Assembly (NCBI RefSeq): GCF_002379085.1
Contig: NZ_NBZW01000011.1
Location: 1-64,000, forward strand
DNA from: Polaromonas sp. AET17H-212
GTDB taxonomy: Bacteria; Pseudomonadota; Gammaproteobacteria; Burkholderiales; Burkholderiaceae_C
Direction of reading: 5' to 3'
Length of the DNA: 64,000 nucleotides
In this document: one piece after another, positions 18,093-26,086 of the stretch
Layout: each line of letters begins with the position of its first letter
How positions within the stretch are numbered: the first letter of the stretch is position 1
Notes under the pieces: model-generated
Told to the model about the DNA's origin: nothing
Databases searched by the model: none
Seen by the model: only the letters and a program-made list of their open reading frames with translations
Program-made: the position numbers and the translations under genes

Positions 18093-19003
18093 ATCAGGTC
18101 CTTCTTGTCGTCAAAGTGCGCTTCCACGTCCGAAGGCAGCAGCTCGATAGTCGCGCGCAGGCCCGGCACGGCGCTCATCAGCGCCTGCTCGACGCTGGTG
18201 CGAACCGCAGCTGCGCGCCCGAGCGACCAGCTGGCCGGCATGTGCATGTGCATGTCCACAAAACGGCGCTGGCCCGAGCGGCGTGTGCTGATGTGATCAA
18301 AGCGGATGGTGTGGTGCTGGAACTCTGCCAGGGTCTTGTGAATGTCGTCCAGCACCTCGGGCTCCACCGCCTCGTCCATCAAACCCTGCGACGAGCGCCA
18401 CATCAGGTGGCCGCCCTCCCAGAGAATGTTCAGTGCCACCCCGATCGCCACCAGCGCATCGAGCCACAGCCAGCCCGTCAGCGTGACGGCAACAATGCCC
18501 ACCACCACGCCCGCCGAGGTCCAGACGTCGGTGACCAGGTGCCTGGCATCGGCTTCGAGCGCAATCGAGCGGTGCGCCCTGGCGGAGCGAAACATCAGCC
18601 AGGCCAGCAAGCCGTTGAGACCCGAGCTGGCCACGGACAGCGCCAGACCCCAGCCCACCTGCTGCAGGGGCTGCGGGTCGAAAATCCGGTGCCCCGCCGC
18701 CCAGATGATGGCCAGTGCCGCGGCGATGATCAGCACCCCCTCAAACCCGGAAGAGAAATACTCGGCCTTGTGGTGCCCGTAGGGATGCTCGTCGTCGGCA
18801 GGCCGCTGGGCAATCGTGACCATGGTCAGCCCGAAGATTGCGCTGGCCAGATTGACGAAGGACTCCATGGCGTCGGCCAGCAAGCCCACCGAGTCGGTGA
18901 TGTACCAGGCCCCGGTTTTCAGCACGATGGTGACGAGCGCCACCACCACCGAAGCCATCAGCAGGCGTTGCGGTGTCAGGGATTGCAGTGTGGGCAGCTT
19001 CAT
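18089..19003 (-). CDS. Cation diffusion facilitator (FieF-like) metal transporter
   Basis: 304 residues. Six membrane helices, then a cytoplasmic metal-binding C-terminal domain. The metal site in helix 2 reads [12 protein letters not shown], where the two Asp are the FieF-type zinc/iron ligands, and the partner in helix 5 is [20 protein letters not shown] is the conserved loop after helix 2. CDF proteins export Zn2+, Fe2+ or similar ions in exchange for protons. It begins 15 bases after tyrS ends and overlaps dtd by 4 bases, so all three probably share one transcript. Confidence 0.92.
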   Translation of the reverse strand: MKLPTLQSLTPQRLLMASVVVALVTIVLKTGAWYITDSVGLLADAMESFVNLASAIFGLTMVTIAQRPADDEHPYGHHKAEYFSSGFEGVLIIAAALAIIWAAGHRIFDPQPLQQVGWGLALSVASSGLNGLLAWLMFRSARAHRSIALEADARHLVTDVWTSAGVVVGIVAVTLTGWLWLDALVAIGVALNILWEGGHLMWRSSQGLMDEAVEPEVLDDIHKTLAEFQHHTIRFDHISTRRSGQRRFVDMHMHMPASWSLGRAAAVRTSVEQALMSAVPGLRATIELLPSDVEAHFDDKKDLI

Positions 19004-19017
19004 GGCTTGCCGACGAT

Positions 19018-20250
19018 TCAGGAAAGCGTCACGCGCGCAAACTTGCGTTTGCCGACCTGCACAACGTAGGTGCCGGGGCCCAGCTTGAGCGCCTTGTCGC
19101 TGACCACGCTGGAGTCCAGGCGCACACCGCCTCCCTCGATCAGCCGGTTGCCCTCGCCGGTGGAGGCGGCCAGACCGGCCATCTTCAGCAGCGCGGCAAT
19201 GCCCAGCGGCGCGCCGCTCAGGGCAACTTCCGGAATCTCGTCGGGCACGCCGCCCTTGCTGCGGTTGATGAAGTCCTGCTCGGCGGCATCTGCGGCGGCA
19301 GCGGAATGGAAACGGGCCGTGATCTCCTTGGCCAGCGCCACCTTGGCGTCTTTCGGGTTGCGCCCGCCCTCGACTTCCTTCTTCAGCGCGGCGATCTCGG
19401 CCTCGGTCTTGAAGCTCAGCAGGGTGAACCACTTCCACATCAGCACGTCGGAGATCGACAGCACCTTGGCAAACATGGTGTTGGCGTCTTCGGAAATGCC
19501 GATGTAGTTGTTCTTGCTCTTGGACATCTTCTCCACGCCGTCCAGCCCCTCGAGCAGCGGCATGGTCAAAATGCATTGCGGCTCCTGACCGTATTCGACC
19601 TGCAGGTGGCGGCCCATCAGCAGGTTGAACTTCTGGTCGGTGCCACCGAGTTCCAGGTCAGACTTCAGGGCCACGGAGTCGTAGCCCTGCATCAGCGGGT
19701 AAAGGAACTCATGCACGCTGATCGGTGTGCCGGCCTTGAAACGATCGTGGAAGTCGTTGCGCTCCATCATGCGCGCCACCGTGTATTTGGCCGCCAGTTC
19801 GATCATGCCGCGTGCGCCCAGCGGGTCGCTCCACTCGCTGTTGTAGCGGATCTCGGTCCGGGCCGGGTCCAGCACCAGGGAAGCCTGGCGGTAGTAGGTG
19901 TCGGCGTTGGCCTTGATCTGCTCCGGGGTTAGCGGAGGACGCGTGTTGTTGCGGCCCGACGGATCGCCGATCAGGCTGGTGAAGTCGCCGATGAGGAAGA
20001 TGACGGTATGACCCAGATCCTGGAGCTGACGCATTTTGTTCAACACCACGGTATGTCCGACATGAATGTCAGGCGCCGTCGGGTCCAGCCCCAATTTGAT
20101 GCGCAGCGGAACGCCGGTAGCCTCCGAACGTGCGAGTTTTTTCAGCCATTCATCCTGGGGAATCAGTTCTTCACAGCCCCGCAGGGACACGGCCAAAGCC
20201 TCCCTGGCTCGGTCCGTCACGGGAAAGGTTGTAACAAGCTCTTGATTCAT
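19018..20250 (-). CDS. tyrS: Tyrosyl-tRNA synthetase TyrS
   Basis: 410 residues. Class I synthetase that charges tRNA-Tyr. The HIGH motif is HVGH in DPTAPDIHVGHTVVL, and the KMSKS loop is intact in EKMSKSKNNYIG. The shorter C-terminal S4-like domain ends GPGTYVVQVGKRKFARV. This is the TyrZ-like, bacterial-long form with the GDFTSLIGDPSGRN segment. It heads the tyrS-CDF-dtd operon and is divergent from the M23 peptidase gene. Confidence 0.97.
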   Translation of the reverse strand: MNQELVTTFPVTDRAREALAVSLRGCEELIPQDEWLKKLARSEATGVPLRIKLGLDPTAPDIHVGHTVVLNKMRQLQDLGHTVIFLIGDFTSLIGDPSGRNNTRPPLTPEQIKANADTYYRQASLVLDPARTEIRYNSEWSDPLGARGMIELAAKYTVARMMERNDFHDRFKAGTPISVHEFLYPLMQGYDSVALKSDLELGGTDQKFNLLMGRHLQVEYGQEPQCILTMPLLEGLDGVEKMSKSKNNYIGISEDANTMFAKVLSISDVLMWKWFTLLSFKTEAEIAALKKEVEGGRNPKDAKVALAKEITARFHSAAAADAAEQDFINRSKGGVPDEIPEVALSGAPLGIAALLKMAGLAASTGEGNRLIEGGGVRLDSSVVSDKALKLGPGTYVVQVGKRKFARVTLS

Positions 20251-20458
20251 AAGGATTTTTCAAAGGTCGGGCAGTTGTCTGACAGATATAATGGGCTTTC
20301 TGCCGTTGCGGGGCCCAAAGCAGGTTGGCCCGCAAATTGCAAACCGATTCTAAGTTGTTGCACCGTCCGTCTTTTGCAGGGCAATGCACAACACCATCAT
20401 CAGTCGCTATCGGGCTGCTTCTGCAGCCTGAAGCCTACAAAGGTTGGGAACCCCAGTT

Positions 20459-21820
20459 TTGATCAAAGCCGATCTCGCTTACGCGCTGCAAGCAGTTGCA
20501 ACCCTGCTTCGCCGCCATCCTAAAAGAATTACAGGCACGCTGGCAGCCTTGCTGCTGGGAACCGGAGTCACCGCCTTCGGCGTCGCACCGCTCGCACCCG
20601 ATGCTGCCGACCTGCCGGTCCGCCAGGTCCTGGAAGCCGTCCAGAGCCTGCCCACCGAGGCACAGACCGAAGCCCTCGACAACTTCCAGTTCAAGCTGTT
20701 TCGCACCGAAACCACGCGCAGCACCGACACGGCCGACGCCCTGCTCAAGCGCCTGAACATTGACGACGCTGCAGCCGCTGCCTTTTTGCGCAGCGATGCC
20801 AACGGCCGCCTGACCCTGATGGGTCGCCCCGGCAAAAATGTAACGGTTGAAGCGACCGACAGCAACCAGCTGCTCAAGCTGACCGTGCGCTGGGCCACCG
20901 ACGACGAGGAAAAATTCACCCGGCTGGTGGTCGAACGTGCGGCCGACAACCGTTTTGCGTCCCGCGTGGAAACTGCGGCCTACACCAGCTCGACCCAGCT
21001 GGCCAGTGGCACCATCCGCACCTCCCTGTTTGCCGCCACCGACGATGCAGGCATCCCTGACGCCGTGGCGGTCCAGATCGCAGAAATTTTCTCGGGTGAC
21101 ATTGACTTCCACCGCGCCCTGCGCAAAGGCGACCGTTTCAGCGTGGTTTACGAAACGCTGGAAGCCGACGGTGAAGCGTTGCGGACCGGCCGGGTGGTCA
21201 GCACCGAATTCATGAACAACGGCAAGACACTTCAGGCCATGTGGTTCCGCGACCAGGCGGGCGGCAACAGCACAGCCAAAGGTGGCTACTACACACTCGA
21301 CGGCCAAAGCCTGCGCCGCGCCTACCTGGCCTCGCCCATGGAGTTCTCGCGTGTCAGCAGCGGCTTCAAGATGCGCTTTCACCCCATCCTGCAGACATGG
21401 CGCGCCCACCTCGGTGTCGATTACGCCGCGCCTACAGGCACCGCCGTGCGCAGCATCGGCGATGGCGTGGTCGAGTTTGCCGGCGTGCAAAACGGATTTG
21501 GCAACGTCGTGTTTGTCAAACACCGCAACAACCACACCACCGTTTATGCCCATTTGAGCCGTATCAACGTACAAAGAGGGCAGAGCGTGAGCCAGGGGCA
21601 GAACGTCGGGGCCGTCGGCTCGACCGGCTGGGCCACCGGACCGCACCTGCACTTCGAGTTCCGCGTCAACGGCGCCCACCAGGACCCGATGACCATTGCC
21701 CAGCAGAACGACACCGTTCCCCTGTCGGCGGCAGCGCAACCCCTGTTCCGCAAACTCGCAAGCAGTGTGAAGCACCAGCTGCAGGCTGCAGCGGACATCA
21801 CGCAGACCCGGGCTGAATAA
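20459..21820 (+). CDS. M23 family murein DD-endopeptidase (MepM-like)
   Basis: About 453 residues. An N-terminal membrane anchor (ITGTLAALLLGTGVTAFGVA, residues ~25-45) is followed by a long periplasmic region with a LysM/OapA-like middle (VQIAEIFSGDIDFHRALRKGDRFSVVYETLEADG) and a C-terminal M23 domain. The zinc site is HLGVDYAAPTGTAVRSIGDG plus HLHFEFRVNG. It cuts cross-links between peptide stems so that new peptidoglycan can be inserted. Start codons available are TTG at 20444 and TTG at 20459; no ATG lies near. Next gene anmK also handles wall material. Confidence 0.88.
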   Translation: MIKADLAYALQAVATLLRRHPKRITGTLAALLLGTGVTAFGVAPLAPDAADLPVRQVLEAVQSLPTEAQTEALDNFQFKLFRTETTRSTDTADALLKRLNIDDAAAAAFLRSDANGRLTLMGRPGKNVTVEATDSNQLLKLTVRWATDDEEKFTRLVVERAADNRFASRVETAAYTSSTQLASGTIRTSLFAATDDAGIPDAVAVQIAEIFSGDIDFHRALRKGDRFSVVYETLEADGEALRTGRVVSTEFMNNGKTLQAMWFRDQAGGNSTAKGGYYTLDGQSLRRAYLASPMEFSRVSSGFKMRFHPILQTWRAHLGVDYAAPTGTAVRSIGDGVVEFAGVQNGFGNVVFVKHRNNHTTVYAHLSRINVQRGQSVSQGQNVGAVGSTGWATGPHLHFEFRVNGAHQDPMTIAQQNDTVPLSAAAQPLFRKLASSVKHQLQAAADITQTRAE

Positions 21821-21824
21821 ATTG

Positions 21825-21923
21825 ACCCCCACGTTCGCTCGCTGCGCGTAGCTCTCTGCCCCCCGCGGGGGCCGCTGCGCCTGCGGCCCGGCGAAGCCGG
21901 TTCCGCGGCCCTGGCTTGATTGA
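21825..21923 (+). repeat. GC-rich intergenic repeat (family 2), between the M23 gene and anmK
   Basis: About 99 bases starting ACCCCCACGTTCGCTCGCTG and ending GCGGCCCTGGCTTGA. It contains the inverted pairs GCCCCCCGCGGGGGC and CCGGCGAAGCCGG. It is about 80% similar by eye to the copy at 33280. Confidence 0.7.
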
Positions 21924-21988
21924 AGAGCCCCTCCTTCGCCCATTCCATAGAACGCTGCCTCTAGCCACCCCATGCGGCAAAATGGCGC

Positions 21989-23152
21989 ATGGCTGATTAC
22001 TACATGGGGTTGATGTCGGGCACCTCGCTCGATGGCGCAGACGGCGTTCTGGTGGACTTCAACCCGCCGGTGCCGCGTGTCATGGCCTCTGCGTCCGTCC
22101 CCTTCCCGGCCACCTTCCGGGCCGAACTGCTGGCCCTCAACACCGCCGGCCACAATGAACTGCACCGCGCGGCGCTGGCGGCCAACCAACTGGCCCTGGT
22201 GTACGCCCAGGTGGTCCAGGCCCTGCTGGCGCAGGCAGGCCGCCAGGGCATCACAACCGGCCAGGTGCGCGCCATCGGCGCCCACGGACAGACCGTGCGC
22301 CACCGGCCGCAGGAATTCGGGGACGACACGCTCAGCGGCGGATCAGATGCAGGCTACACGCTGCAACTGAACAACCCGGCGCTGCTGGCTGAACTCACCG
22401 GGCTGGACGTGGTCGCCGATTTCCGCACCGCCGACCTCGCGGCCGGCGGCCAGGGTGCGCCGCTGGTGCCTGCGTTCCACCACGCCGTTTTTGCGCAGCC
22501 CGAGCGGGATGTCGCGGTTCTCAACATCGGCGGCATCAGCAACCTGACGCTGCTGCCGAGGCACGGCGGCCCGGTCACAGGTTTTGACTGCGGACCCGGC
22601 AACGCCCTGATGGACTTCTGGTGCCTGCAGCACACCGGCCAGCCTTACGACGCGCTGGGCGCCTGGGCCGCGTCGGGGAGCGTGGTCCCCGGCCTGCTGG
22701 CGCGTCTGCTGGCGGCGCCCTACTTTGCCAAGGCGCCGCCCAAAAGCACGGGGCGCGACCTGTTCAACCCCGAATGGCTGGCGGGGCAACTCTGCGGCCC
22801 GGAGGTCAACGCACCGCAGGATGTGCAGGCCACCCTCACAGCACTGACGGCACAGGCCTGCGCGCGCGACCTGGTGCGCCACGCACCCCACACCACCGAA
22901 CTGCTGGTTTGCGGCGGCGGCGCCTTCAATGACGAACTGATGCGGCAACTGGCCCTGGTCCTGCCCGGGGTGAGCGTCCAGCCCACCACCGCGCGCGGCC
23001 TGCCGCCACTGCAGGTGGAAGCCGCCGCCTTTGCCTGGTTGGCCCGGGCCTGGCACCAACGGCAGCCGGGCAGCCTGCCAGCCGTCACGGGCGCCCGCGG
23101 CCCGCGCGTGCTGGGTGCCCTGTATCGGGCCTGCCGGGTGGCGCAGCTCTGA
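21989..23152 (+). CDS. anmK: Anhydro-N-acetylmuramic acid kinase AnmK
   Basis: 387 residues. AnmK phosphorylates and opens 1,6-anhydroMurNAc, feeding recycled cell wall sugar back as MurNAc-6-phosphate. The phosphate loop MGLMSGTSLDGAD, the catalytic-site DVVADFR, NIGGISNLT and GFDCGPGNALMD are all present. Together with the endopeptidase upstream it suggests a peptidoglycan turnover unit. A strong bidirectional hairpin terminator follows. Confidence 0.96.
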   Translation: MADYYMGLMSGTSLDGADGVLVDFNPPVPRVMASASVPFPATFRAELLALNTAGHNELHRAALAANQLALVYAQVVQALLAQAGRQGITTGQVRAIGAHGQTVRHRPQEFGDDTLSGGSDAGYTLQLNNPALLAELTGLDVVADFRTADLAAGGQGAPLVPAFHHAVFAQPERDVAVLNIGGISNLTLLPRHGGPVTGFDCGPGNALMDFWCLQHTGQPYDALGAWAASGSVVPGLLARLLAAPYFAKAPPKSTGRDLFNPEWLAGQLCGPEVNAPQDVQATLTALTAQACARDLVRHAPHTTELLVCGGGAFNDELMRQLALVLPGVSVQPTTARGLPPLQVEAAAFAWLARAWHQRQPGSLPAVTGARGPRVLGALYRACRVAQL

Positions 23153-23172
23153 GGTTTTGCCAGGCGGGCATG

Positions 23173-23199
23173 AAAAAAGGACCCGCAGGTCCTTTTTTT
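23173..23199. terminator. Bidirectional terminator between anmK and erpA
   Basis: A perfect GGACC/GGTCC stem with loop CGCA is flanked by six A on the left and seven T on the right, so it works on both strands for the converging anmK and erpA genes. Confidence 0.9.
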
Positions 23200-23213
23200 G
23201 AGGTCGTGAAAAC

Positions 23214-23579
23214 TCAGGCCGAAAAGCTGGAGCCGCAACCGCAGGTGCTGGCGGCGTTGGGGTTCTTGATCACGAACTGGGCGCCTTCGAGGTCGTCCTT
23301 GTAATCAATTTCAGCGCCCACCAGGTACTGGTAACTCATCGCATCGATCAGCAGAGACACGCCATTCTTGGTCATGGTGGTGTCGTCTTCATTGGTGATT
23401 TCGTCGAAGGTGAAGCCGTACTGGAAGCCGGAGCAGCCGCCACCTTGTACAAACACGCGCAGCTTCAGGTCCGGATTGCCTTCTTCGGCAATCAGGTCCG
23501 CCACCTTGGCCGCCGCGCTGTCGGTAAAGACAAAGGGGGCGGGCATTTCGGTCTGGATGTTTTCAGCTACTGCGCTCAT
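23214..23579 (-). CDS. erpA: Iron-sulfur cluster insertion protein ErpA
   Basis: 121 residues, A-type carrier. The three cluster Cys are in [11 protein letters not shown] and in CGCGSSF at the C-terminus. ErpA passes [4Fe-4S] clusters to target enzymes. The [21 protein letters not shown] segment is the usual one of the family. The GGAG-type ribosome site lies just upstream. It is followed by a strong terminator and probably has its own promoter. Confidence 0.95.
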   Translation of the reverse strand: MSAVAENIQTEMPAPFVFTDSAAAKVADLIAEEGNPDLKLRVFVQGGGCSGFQYGFTFDEITNEDDTTMTKNGVSLLIDAMSYQYLVGAEIDYKDDLEGAQFVIKNPNAASTCGCGSSFSA

Positions 23580-23693
23580 GGGGAACTCCGTTTTTCAGAA
23601 CTTGACGTTTTCAATACTACAGCAATTCAATCAACCATAAGGCCCATACTGGCTTCTACAAGACTGTAAGCACTTACTGACAGGATTTCTCCC

Positions 23694-24092
23694 TCAGGCG
23701 TTGTTGGCTGCCAGTTTCAAGAGGGGCTTGTCGCTGACCTCGTGGTTGGTGGGACGCAACTGACCAAAAATGACGGCGCCCTGGTGCATTTCAAGCGCTT
23801 TGTAGGCCACATCACCCTGGATCTTGGCCTTGGGCTGCAACTCGAGGAGTTCCGCCGCATGCACCGGCCCCATGACGCGACCGTTGATGATGACGTGGTC
23901 GGCATGGATGGCCCCGGTGACACAGGCCGACTCGCTGATCACCAGAATGCTGGGGCTGCCCTCGTTGGCGCGGATGTCACCAATCACTTCGCCATCGATG
24001 CGCAAGCCGTCGGTGAACTTCAGGTTGCCTTCTATGCAACTGCCCTGTGCAATCAGGCTTTTGATCGGAGGCTGCGATTTTTTACCGAACAT
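23694..24092 (-). CDS. Bactofilin (polymer-forming cytoskeletal protein)
   Basis: About 132 residues. Bactofilins form a right-handed beta-helix and polymerise without nucleotide, guiding local wall synthesis or appendages. The repeat signature is visible in SLIAQGSCIEGNLKFTDG, LRIDGEVIGDI, VIINGRVMGPVHAAELLEL and AKIQGDVAYKALEMHQGA. ATG at 24092 preferred to a TTG two codons before. It lies 40 bases after the DUF6776-like gene, a pairing that suggests a membrane partner. Confidence 0.93.
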   Translation of the reverse strand: MFGKKSQPPIKSLIAQGSCIEGNLKFTDGLRIDGEVIGDIRANEGSPSILVISESACVTGAIHADHVIINGRVMGPVHAAELLELQPKAKIQGDVAYKALEMHQGAVIFGQLRPTNHEVSDKPLLKLAANNA

Positions 24093-24131
24093 GGACAAAT
24101 CCTGTGAGATTCTGAGTGTTGAAGCGGGGGT

Positions 24132-24872
24132 TCAGAGCTTGATGGTCTGGACGGATCGGACGGCCGTTCCTTCGAGGACCTTGGCGGTCACCGTTTTTAC
24201 CACGGCCAAGGGGGGCAGGTCGAGCACCCCTTCGATGCGGCGGTACTGCTTGAATTGCAGGAGCTGGGCACCACCCGGCAAGCTTGTTGTCCATGGTTTG
24301 CCCGCCAGGGTGCCGCTGAACGTCAGTTCCAGCTTGCCGTTGAACACCGGGGCGTCCTTGACCGGCTGGATCACCAGCACCTGCCACTTGAGCTGCGTGT
24401 CGGTCAGGGCTTCGGCCTGCAGGCCGCGGATGGCGGCGCTTTCTGCACCGCCGGCAGGCAGGAGCTTTTCAAAGAAGCCGAGATCGTCGCGCAGCAGCCG
24501 GTTGTCCGCTTCGAGCTGGCGGATCTGGGCCACCATCTTGTCCTGCGCGGCCTTTTCAGCGGTCAGCAGACTGCCCGAAATATTGGCGACCGATTGCGAT
24601 TTGTCGCGCTCCGCGCGCAGTGCGGCCACCTCTTCCCGCAGCCTGGTCAGCTCCAGCTTGGCATCCTTGTCCAGCCCCGCGATGCTGACGCCGAGCTCGA
24701 AGGTCCACAGCGCGATGGCCGCCGAAAAACCCAGCATCATCGCGCCCAGCGCCCAGCGCAGCGGCCAGGGCAAAGACGTGCGAATGGCCATGCGCGGAGA
24801 GCTGATGGTCAGGCGACGGCGAAACAGACGGAATTTCAAAAGCGACCTTGGGTTGTCTTCCAGGGAGTGCAT
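24132..24872 (-). CDS. DUF6776-like membrane protein with coiled coil
   Basis: 246 residues. Short basic N-terminus, one membrane helix (RWALGAMMLGFSAAIALWTFELGVSIAG, ~43-68), then a coiled coil (LTRLREEVAALRAERDKSQ and further heptads to ~140) and a beta-rich C-terminal domain. I recognise it as the family placed next to bactofilin in many betaproteobacteria; function unknown. Its end ATAVRSVQTIKL is typical. Start at the ATG 24872; upstream in-frame sequence lies in the ribosomal-protein terminator region and is not likely coding. Confidence 0.75.
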   Translation of the reverse strand: MHSLEDNPRSLLKFRLFRRRLTISSPRMAIRTSLPWPLRWALGAMMLGFSAAIALWTFELGVSIAGLDKDAKLELTRLREEVAALRAERDKSQSVANISGSLLTAEKAAQDKMVAQIRQLEADNRLLRDDLGFFEKLLPAGGAESAAIRGLQAEALTDTQLKWQVLVIQPVKDAPVFNGKLELTFSGTLAGKPWTTSLPGGAQLLQFKQYRRIEGVLDLPPLAVVKTVTAKVLEGTAVRSVQTIKL

Positions 24873-24969
24873 TGTGCACGCAGATGCCGCCTCCGCTGAA
24901 CGCGGCCCGACAGGCAGCGGCAAGGATTTGTATCGGCAGCAGCGCCCAGGGCTTGCCGCAAATGCCATG

Positions 24970-25003
24970 AAAAAAGCCGCCAGGCGCAAACCAGGCGGCT
25001 TTT
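24970..25003 (-). terminator. Terminator of the rplM-rpsI operon
   Basis: A stem AAAAGCCGCC/GGCGGCTTTT with a 12-base loop, placed about 20 bases past the rpsI stop. On the minus strand the 3' arm runs into a stretch of T (A-run at 24970-24975 on the plus strand). Confidence 0.88.
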
Positions 25004-25022
25004 CGGGGACAGCAAAAGCGGA

Positions 25023-25415
25023 TTAACGCTTGCTGAACTGCTTGCGACGGCGTGCCGAACGGAAGCCGACTTTCTTACGCTCGACTTCACGTGCATCACG
25101 CGTGACAAACCCGGCCTGGCTCAGCGCCGGCTTGAGGGTGGTGTCATAGTCGATCAGCGCGCGGGTAATGCCGTGGCGGATCGCACCGGCCTGGCCGGAC
25201 TCGCCGCCGCCGTGCACGTTGACCATGATGTCGAAGGTTTCGACATGGTTGGTCAGGTACAGGGGCTGCTTGCAGATCATGATCGAGGTTTCGCGACCGA
25301 AGAAGGTCTGGATGTCACGGTCGTTGACCGTGATCTTGCCAGTGCCTTTTTTGATGAACACACGGGCGACGCTTGATTTGCGACGGCCGGTGCCATTGTT
25401 CCATTCACCAATCAT
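25023..25415 (-). CDS. rpsI: 30S ribosomal protein S9
   Basis: 130 residues, the normal length. [14 protein letters not shown] and the C-terminal tail [22 protein letters not shown] are the hallmark; the final Lys-Arg contacts tRNA in the P site. It follows rplM by 11 bases in the conserved rplM-rpsI operon. Confidence 0.98.
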   Translation of the reverse strand: MIGEWNNGTGRRKSSVARVFIKKGTGKITVNDRDIQTFFGRETSIMICKQPLYLTNHVETFDIMVNVHGGGESGQAGAIRHGITRALIDYDTTLKPALSQAGFVTRDAREVERKKVGFRSARRRKQFSKR

Positions 25416-25426
25416 CTCAAGGCTCC

Positions 25427-25855
25427 TTAAATTTCCAGCACTTTAGGCTGTTGGGCGGTGTGCGGATGCTCTGCACCACCGTACACCTTGAGTTTTTTGA
25501 TCATGGCGTAACCGAGCGGGCCCTTGGGCAGCATGCCCTTGACGGCTTTTTCCAGGGCGCGGCCCGGGAACTTGGTCTGCATGTCGCGGAAATTCGTAGC
25601 CGAGATACCGCCGGGGTAACCCGAATGGCGATAGTAGATCTTGTCAGTCGACTTGGCGCCGGTGACACGAAGCTGGGCTGCGTTGATGATGACGATGAAG
25701 TCACCGGTATCGACGTGAGGCGTATAAATGGCCTTGTGTTTGCCGCGCAAACGGAGAGCAACTTCGCTGGCTACTCGTCCGAGGACCTTGTCGGTCGCGT
25801 CAATCACAAACCACTCATGCACCACGTCAGCGGGTTTTGCGCTGAAAGTTGTCAT
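25427..25855 (-). CDS. rplM: 50S ribosomal protein L13
   Basis: 142 residues, the normal length. Conserved segments include [37 protein letters not shown] and [11 protein letters not shown]13 is an early assembly protein of the large subunit. The 5' leader of about 120 bases up to the promoter near 25980 could hold control by a ribosomal protein, but I see no named leader structure. Confidence 0.98.
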   Translation of the reverse strand: MTTFSAKPADVVHEWFVIDATDKVLGRVASEVALRLRGKHKAIYTPHVDTGDFIVIINAAQLRVTGAKSTDKIYYRHSGYPGGISATNFRDMQTKFPGRALEKAVKGMLPKGPLGYAMIKKLKVYGGAEHPHTAQQPKVLEI

Positions 25856-25977
25856 GGTTTACTTTTCAAAAGTTGGTTTGAGCAGCCCTTTTCCACGGTC
25901 GGTGTTTCTCTGATGGAAACCTCTTAGGTGGGGTTCAAGCTTCGCCGCGGGGCCAGCCGATCGCTGCGAAGCCTTCC

Positions 25978-26006
25978 ATTATACAAAATCCGGGGCTGCG
26001 CGGGCA
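25978..26006 (-). promoter_or_regulatory. Putative promoter of rplM-rpsI
   Basis: On the minus strand a perfect TATAAT lies at 25983-25978, with a poor -35 (TGCCCG) 17 bases upstream, about 120 bases before rplM. The -10 stands out in this GC-rich stretch. Confidence 0.55.
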
Positions 26007-26086
26007 GCATTGCGGGGGCGGGCCGCCAAAGCGCCCTGTTCAGGCCATTCGGCGGCCTTTTTTGAACCTTTTCAAGCCTCTTGGAG

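Noticed and set aside
24872..24989. Upstream extension of the DUF6776-like gene
   Set aside because: The extra 39 residues are Cys/Arg/Pro-rich, overlap the ribosomal operon terminator and lack similarity; the ATG at 24872 fits the membrane-anchor start better.
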